Below, piece after piece: positions 7,130 through 12,207 of a stretch of 12,207 nt of DNA (its first letter is position 1; every line of letters starts with the position of its first letter). Where the stretch lies: assembly GCA_900073065.1 (NCBI GenBank), contig FJOG01000030.1:675921-688127 (forward strand). Direction: 5' to 3'. Under the pieces are notes generated by a model. The model was given only the letters and a program-made list of their open reading frames with translations. It was not told where the DNA came from and made no database searches. Source of the stretch: Phialocephala subalpina. Taxonomy: Eukaryota > Ascomycota > Leotiomycetes > Helotiales > Mollisiaceae. The position numbers and the translations under genes were made by a program.

Positions 7130-8123
7130 TTACACGGCCTTGCTATGCGTTTCATGCTGGCCACCTGAATGAACACAATCAAGGCAAAGTCCCACATTGG
7201 TAAAGCCCACCCGCTTCCTTACACTCATGATAAAATTGGAGTTCCGTTGATGATGCCCATGCTCTGGGCAGCTCTTGTCCGTGAGGTCTGTGTATTTCGG
7301 CTGCGGGTCTCTCAACTTGTGCAAAGCTTCGATAGCCTCGGATACTGCCATCCAGAATATACCTCCTAGTAATTGTTTCGAACGAAGTGACTAAATATAA
7401 GCAAGATAATGCTTGCTGAACCAACCACAATAACAGTTCTAGCATTTCCATATTGGCTCTTTAATAACTATTTGCAAGAGACTCTGGCGAATACTATTCC
7501 TACATTCTTCGAGCGAGACTAGCCACCCAAATTAAGACGCAATATTAGAATGGGCAAAATAACTCAGACTTACGGCAAATTCTTATCAAAATATCAGAGT
7601 CAATATCGTCTTAGGCCTAGAGTTGCAAGTAGGAGCCTCGGTGATAGAGTATCAATCCGAGGCTTATTTCCTCGAATGACTTTGAGTTGTCAAACCAGTA
7701 GGCTGCCCTTAGTAGCCGCCAAAGTTAGTTGCTATCAGTGATATTAGCACAATTCAACCAGACTTCGATAGCAAATGCGAGAGCTACTTTACAGTCGAAC
7801 TTGTCTGCCATAATGGCTACTCGGAGGATTTGGCTCGCATCGAGGCCATCGTGTACCGCATTATTGTAGCCGTGGATAATATTGAGCATGATTTCTATTG
7901 CTTCGGCATCATCTTCAGGCATATCAATTTCCGTCGATTCATTGTCGTCAAGTCTTTGGCCTTCGCTGAATCTAGGGCCCAGTATAGCGCTAAATACCCT
8001 TGAGGCTCTTTTGAGGACCAAAGAATAGGCCTTGAGCCTCTTCATTCCGGCGCCGACGACGAGAATGACGTCGCCATCCGGCGCAATATCTGCTATAGCG
8101 GAGTCGTTCCTTTCAGTTACCAT
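7130..8123 (-). pseudogene. Fungal BTB/POZ-domain gene with five in-frame stops
   Basis: The BTB/POZ domain follows the ATG at 8123-8121: SAIADIAPDGDVILVVG, a core with KAYSLVLKRASRVFSAIL and PRFSEGQ, then EIMLNIIHGY. It continues past a TAA at 7727 into LLRAAYWFDNSKSFEEIS, the helical region after BTB in this fungal family. The exon ends at a perfect GTAAGT (7573). A 55-nt intron ends at GGCTAG (7519), and the second exon keeps phase: SLEECRNSIRQSLL, then WKC-stop-NCYCGW, SEAIEALHKLRDP, SCPEHGHH, KRVG and GLCLDCVHSGG, ending at TAA 7132-7130. The Cys/His motifs resemble the zinc-ligand-rich tail of these proteins. Stops start at 7727 (TAA), 7619 (TAG), 7613 (TAA), 7441 (TAG) and 7393 (TAG); each fits CAA or CAG mutated to TAA or TAG. 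A simple gene model would stop at 7725, giving a truncated BTB-only protein. An upstream in-frame ATG at 8222 adds 33 residues unlike the family. Confidence 0.85.
7519..7573 (-). other. Intron of the BTB pseudogene
   Basis: On the minus strand it starts with consensus GTAAGT and ends with GGCTAG, with a TTCTAAT branch-like element inside, 55 nt in all. Phase is preserved (one codon base before, two after). The joined protein reads straight into the conserved EECRNSIRQ region of the family. The splice signals are intact although the flanking exons carry stops. Confidence 0.8.
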
Positions 8124-8410
8124 CTTAGATGGACATTCAGGTATGATGGGGTTGACTTGAGCGGGGTAAAAAATCGAATGCTGGCGAGGGCCAATCCCCA
8201 CACGCAACTCAAGTTCTCTCACGTGACGTAGCGTAAATAACGCCGATGGCCGGCGATGTGACTAACTGGTAATGCGCGCTCCGCACGCCGCTGCCCTGAA
8301 ACTGGGTAGGGCTGGCACTTCGTCTCAAAATGTTGTAAAGAGCTAGGAAGGTGTTGGATATGTGTTATAGCCTAAGATGAGGGTATGGTTGCATCAGCGC
8401 CGTCATATAG

Positions 8411-8420
8411 ATCACGTGAT
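8411..8420. promoter_or_regulatory. ATCACGTGAT palindrome (E-box-like site)
   Basis: A perfect 10-bp palindrome around CACGTG, the core bound by fungal bHLH factors such as Cbf1, Pho4 or SREBP types. It lies about 290 bp upstream of the BTB ATG. With the second CACGTG at 8220-8225 it makes a plausible promoter pair. Function is inferred only from the motif. Confidence 0.35.
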
Positions 8421-8756
8421 ACAAAAGTTAAAGAAACTCGTTGAATAGGATTACGTAGCATTTAGGTCTGAGTATTGCCACTGTAGCTTCATATGGGCAC
8501 CGCTGTGTGATAGTCTAATAGAATAACTCTGCTGCAATACTTGAATCCGACTTATGCTTTCCAATCCAGCCAAAACCCTGCGTATTACCCTACCCTGTTG
8601 CTGTGACACAGAAGCTTGAGCTGAGTGATGTGGAAGAAAGGACTTAACAAACGGCATGCGGAAGGAAGTCTCAATGGCGAGTGCGTTTTAAATGGCAATA
8701 TCCATTTCAATCACTAGTTAGAATGGCCGGCTTACGTGTGTCGTGTGTTGTGTGTT

Positions 8757-8780
8757 GTGGTTGTGGTTGTGGTTGTGGTT
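8757..8780 (+). repeat. GTGGTT x4 microsatellite with GTGTT-rich flank
   Basis: Four exact copies of GTGGTT, preceded by an irregular GTGT/GTTGTG run from about 8735. It lies about 85 bp past the restored stop of the HET gene, probably in its 3' UTR. Simple repeat; likely variable between strains. Confidence 0.9.
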
Positions 8781-8865
8781 CCGCAGTAATGATGAAGTGT
8801 AATGAAGCTCATTACGGATGTCTGAGGTGGAAGCCCTTTTAAGAAAGAGCCTCAAATGGCATTCA

Positions 8866-9108
8866 TCAGACAATCGTAATGATCTTCGTATCCCAATCCT
8901 CTGCCATCCCATCCTCTTCGGGTATCTCTGCAATTCCAATTCGTTTATACTCGTCAATCGTCCCCCCGGTCGGTTCTAGGATGAGTGCGTAAATAGTCGT
9001 AGTATCCGGCGCGTAATGTTCACTCTCGTAGTGGCCGAATTTGGCGATCTGCAGACATATTACATTCCGACGCATCATTTCATGATGGCATTTATCGAGA
9101 TCCTGGGG
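8866..9108 (-). pseudogene. C-terminal end of the HET gene beyond an in-frame TGA
   Basis: Immediately after the TGA at 9111-9109 the HET reading frame continues for 80 codons to a TAA. The piece contains NVICLQIAKFG, IYALILEP, YKRIGIAEIPEEDG and a final DTKIITIV. These are the usual last strands of HET-domain proteins, where a VCLQIA-type segment, an ALxL strand and an E-R-I/V-G-I element close the polypeptide. It therefore belongs to the same gene. No intron can remove the TGA in phase: the nearest GT-AG pairs give 23 nt (too short) or delete conserved residues and shift the frame. Either the gene lost its last 80 residues recently, or some readthrough occurs (the next base is C, a leakier context for TGA). 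Confidence 0.8.
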
Positions 9109-11268
9109 TCAATCATCTAGCGTACATAAAATTCTGCCAGCAGGTGGCACTTTTCTGGCATCGCCCAGTAAATCTGGAACTATTGACCGGTCACGAAGTT
9201 CCATGTTTGATGTGGAGTTGTATGTTGGGGTTTCCTCGTCTTTCCAGTACGCAAGTGGCCTAGACTGGCCCTTCAGCTTAAGTGAAGCGGACACAACCTG
9301 GGCAAAAGGGTTGCCGTCCACATTGCTGACATTAATCTCCAGAACACTGGCCCGAAACCCAGGTTTGTAATTCTGAGGCTCCATATTGGGCCCACCCCAC
9401 GGAGGTTGGGCAGAGGCCCAACTCCATGATGGCGACGAAGTTCTTTTTGCTCGGTTGATGCTACTAGTCGCTTGCCACAAGAGTCCTCGATGTAGATCCT
9501 CCAACCATAGCCCGCATTTGTAGTGGTAGCCTGTTCGCTCGGCGACAGCCTGTGCGACTCCAGCGATGGCTGGTAGAAAGTCCTCATGGACCGTTATACC
9601 TCGACTGCAATAGGACCATAGGGCCCTGTACCAGAATGAAAGTGGCCTTACAGTGGAGTTCGTATTGTCTAGATCGGGGTGGGATGGTACAGTTCCTTTG
9701 GGTATTCGGAAGAGATCTCTTCCACCCGCAACAATCGGGCTTGAGTAAGGAACTTCCTGGAGAGATGCTTCTGCTTCTGCAAGTGTACGACAGGACCATA
9801 GGATCTGAGAAGACATGAAGTCTATTCGGCGTGGGGACAATACGGTTTCTTGTAGCACCCAGGCACGTTGATGCAGAGGCTGCTCAACCACTGAGACGAA
9901 CGGCGTAAGTTCCATGTCTGTTCTAAAATAAAGCATGCCTTCAAGATTGTGCTCTTGGCTATAGCAGTGAAGCGAGGCGAAGGGATTGGCGTAGTGACGG
10001 TGCAAATCAGCGCTGGAGAATATCCCCTCTTTGGCATTATGAGCAGCAGATGCTGAAATGTTGATCGCGGCATCAGAGTAAATTTCGTGCATTTTGGTTG
10101 ACTGGATCTCCCAGTCCTTCCTGCTATCCTGAACTATACAGAGAGAGTCAATCCAGAGGTATCTAAATCCAAGCCTCCGGGTAATCGTGACAGCGTCTCG
10201 GAAAGTTGGTGGTAGTTCTGCCATCGGAATGGTTATTTTCCGCTGCTCTAATGTAGCCTTAGTCGTTGCTAAGGGCAATTTGCCACCCCAAGAGTGACTC
10301 AAGGTCACCCAAGTACCCGTTTTCCCATTCGTAATTAATAAGAATGGGTCTACAGGAGTCAACTCAGATGATGACCCGATATCAATCACCCTCTCTGGTA
10401 GTGGTTGGTCAATTTTCCAAACACATTGGGAATGCTTGATCTTGCATTCTTCAAGCCATCGAAGTAGGAGGCTCTTACAAGCATCTGAGTCGGAGTGTTC
10501 GCTGATTGGCCGACCTTTGATAATATTTGCCATGGGATCATCTAGAAGAAGGTATTAGCGTTGTATATAGTCCATGCTTTCTAACTGAAATAAATTCAAA
10601 AGCGCATAAGCATCTGTGGCTATCTTTGGCCGAAAGAAATATTCAATGTCTGCTAGTGAATAAAAGGCATGGCCTTCTAAGTAGCAAAAAACATATCTTA
10701 AGGGCTAAAAGAACGCTGAGAGAGCGATACTAGAAAGATAAACTTGTTGAAGAGAAATGCAATCAGCAGGCTTCGAGAATATCTCAACACAAAGTTCCAG
10801 GCAATTCACATTCTTGCGAAACCGACCCTTGAAGATCTTCTCTTGTCGCAAAATAAATGGATTTTCATCTCCACCCCATCGTCGCCAGGTGATTTGAGTA
10901 TCCTCAGCGTCTATCTTCGCATCGAAATCCTGGTGCAGTGGTTCGTTGTGCGGTCTAGTCATTTCCTGGCTTCGGATGATCCCTTGGCACATCGCGCACC
11001 CATTCTTTGCAGAGCGGCATAAAGCTGTCCAGATTTCGTGATGGTGGATTGTCTCACCAGCTAAGATCCGGTCGGTATTGCGAAACTGATCGCAGCAATC
11101 ACAAATGACAGTGGTTTTCTTAGAGGGTGATACCGACATGGCCTTGATATCGTTCTTGAACCAAGAATTTTCATACACTGAACGTGACGATTCAGCCAAT
11201 GGGTCGAAATCATGAAATTGATGTGAGATGTCGAAAGAAGGCGGAAACAAACTAGTCTGCCTATTCAA
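9109..11268 (-). CDS. HET-domain (heterokaryon incompatibility) protein, two exons, truncated by TGA
   Basis: Exon 1 (11268-10731) has CDCC...HHHEIWTALCRSAKNGCAMC, the Cys/His-bearing N-terminal region common in HET proteins, then LELCVEIFSKP. Exon 2 (10541-9109) starts with a short lead and LLLRWLEECKIKHSQC. It then carries the HET domain (PF06985): TWVTLSHSWGG, LPPTFRDAVTITRRLGFRYL followed by WIDSLCIVQDSRKDWE, and MHEIYSDAAINISASAA. After it come QRAWVLQETVLSPR, the RGLLW and SPSWSWAS elements, and GRILCTLDD at the TGA. The spliced product is about 656 residues, or 613 from the second ATG at 11139, which is closer to where family similarity begins. HET proteins act in the cytosol in non-self recognition and can trigger cell death after fusion of unlike hyphae; many paralogues lack a known role. 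The rest of the frame is undamaged, so loss of the tail looks recent. Domain call very firm; start codon and intron less so. Confidence 0.9.
10542..10730 (-). other. Intron between the HET gene exons
   Basis: On the minus strand the 3' end is strong: a GCTAATAC branch site, a pyrimidine run and TTCTAG at 10542. The chosen donor, GTATCG at 10730, is the one that keeps phase (one base before, two after) and joins ...QQVYLS to NDPMANIIKG. At 189 nt it is long for a fungal intron, so a small unseen exon or a different donor (GTTTAT about 10 nt upstream, out of phase) cannot be excluded. The intron frame contains stops. Confidence 0.55.
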
Positions 11269-11720
11269 ACGACGTTGTCAAGTCCTTCGGGTGGTAGAGG
11301 ATTAGGGCAGAGGGGAGCCAATTTATCAGGCTGAACGGATACGCGAAAAAAAAGGATTAAAGACAGGGAATTGTGCTGTAAGCTATGCGAAATGCAAGAC
11401 TTTAGAATAATCGTTATAACCGAGGCGCTATTTTTAAGCCGAACTGTACTAAGGCATGGCACGTCTAGCTAAGCCAATACGGGAATAGCCAAAACAAAAC
11501 ACGTGACCTATACACCCTTTCGGGCGACGCTTCGTAGCGTTTGGCCGCGCCCACCAAGCGGCATACCACGGCTCAGGCCGGCGGGAAAGTAAACCCTTTC
11601 ACTTCGTTTCATGGCAATCCTCAGGCAGAAGTCTTCACTTCACGTGCAGAAGGGAGATAAGCGAATGCAGGGATCTGAAATGTGGTTAGCCATAGAGGAT
11701 TAGTGCCGCATAAAATGTGG
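11269..11720. promoter_or_regulatory. Upstream region of the HET gene
   Basis: About 450 bp of normal composition between the HET start and the right AT-rich block. CACGTG occurs at 11500-11505 and 11641-11646, in the place expected for promoter elements. A GC-richer patch (about 11520-11590) and an A8 run (about 11346) stand out. A 65-codon minus-strand frame (11265-11462) has no recognisable content and does not extend the HET protein. No TATA box can be asserted. Confidence 0.35.
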
Positions 11721-12170
11721 GTTAAAAATAAAAATCATTGAGAGTTGGAATTGAAGCCGATTTCGAACTTTATTATACTTCTTACTTTTGTTTAGATAAA
11801 TCCGATAAGCAAGTTTCCTTGTATTTTATTTTTTTAAACTTTAGAATTATATTTGAATTTAATAGAAATTTTATATTATAATTTTGAATTTCAAGAATAA
11901 ATCGATAATTATACTAAAGTAAAAAGTAATAATTATAATAAATTTTAATGCTACTAATAAAACGATTGATAATATAATTAAATTATAATATTTTTCTAAT
12001 TATAAATTAAATTTTTATAAAGAAATATCTAAAAAATAATAATAAATTAATTATAATTTTATATATATACGTAATAGAGATTTAAAACCTCTAAACTATA
12101 AAATCATTTTGGTATACAAGGTTTTTATTAGTTATATAACGTTATATTTCTTTGTTTACCAAATATATCA
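11721..12170. repeat. AT-rich block, probably RIP-degraded repeat DNA (right side)
   Basis: Composition drops abruptly to mostly A/T from about 11720, with the same TA-rich texture as the left end. No coding potential is left. The last 30 bases of the window (about 12178-12207, GGGTGTCCTACTGGCGCAGC) return to normal composition, so the block is only about 450 bp long here or is interrupted. Its origin as a mutated repeat is inference. Confidence 0.6.
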
Positions 12171-12207
12171 CGTATAGAATTGGGTGTCCTACTGGCGCAG
12201 CCTCTGG

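Larger units (their letters stand above)
8124..8865. other. Intergenic stretch between the BTB and HET genes
   Basis: This region is upstream of the BTB gene and downstream of the HET gene, both minus strand. It holds CACGTG at 8220-8225, overlapping TGACGTA, and a second CACGTG in the palindrome ATCACGTGAT (8411-8420). A GT-rich microsatellite lies at 8735-8780. Small frames (68 and 79 codons, minus strand) lack any recognisable domain. The one at 8718-8957 overlaps the HET C-terminal region out of frame and is rejected. Confidence 0.5.

Noticed and set aside
6867..7172. 101-codon plus-strand frame
   Set aside because: It runs into the antisense of the BTB 3' exon and includes the 14-bp tandem repeat. 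No recognisable content.
9049..9125. Intron bypassing the TGA in the HET gene (GTACGC to CCCCAG or CTGCAG)
   Set aside because: The first option is 23 nt long. The second deletes the conserved VICLQ segment and shifts the frame.
9552..9818. Plus- and minus-strand frames inside the HET exon (also 9273-9587, 9584-9799, 9822-10073)
   Set aside because: They lie inside the continuous HET coding frame and have no independent support.

Overview
The window looks like accessory DNA from a filamentous ascomycete (Pezizomycotina). The evidence is a HET-domain (heterokaryon incompatibility) gene, a fungal-rhodopsin-type seven-helix membrane protein, a fungal BTB/POZ gene with a Cys-rich tail, introns of 50-60 nt, and AT-rich blocks at both ends that look like repeat-induced point mutation (RIP: C to T, mainly at CpA). 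The class cannot be fixed from the sequence; Leotiomycetes is only a guess.

Layout. 1-1150 is very AT-rich and has no gene. 1150-2160 has normal composition and holds only weak open frames. 2342-3734 (+) is a decayed fungal rhodopsin-domain gene inside a second AT-rich stretch. 3963-4184 (-) and about 4544-4861 (-) are small putative single-helix membrane proteins, each with one in-frame stop. 4862-5870 has no convincing gene but carries a diverged duplicated segment. 5871-6692 (-) is an intact retropepsin-like aspartic protease exon. 7130-8123 (-) is a BTB/POZ gene that can be followed through a canonical intron and five in-frame stops. 8866-11268 (-) is a HET-domain gene whose last 80 codons lie beyond an in-frame TGA. 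11269-11720 is its upstream region. 11720 to about 12170 is AT-rich again.

The main result is that most genes here are broken. Followed by protein-family similarity and splice signals, the rhodopsin gene has at least six in-frame stops, the BTB gene five, the small membrane genes one each and the HET gene one. Nearly all are TAA or TAG in places where CAA, CAG or TGG would fit, as expected if RIP mutation spread from flanking repeats into unique genes. The retropepsin-like exon is the clear exception. No metabolic pathway or operon-like logic links the genes. HET proteins act in non-self recognition and cell death; the BTB and rhodopsin families are large and mostly uncharacterised in fungi.
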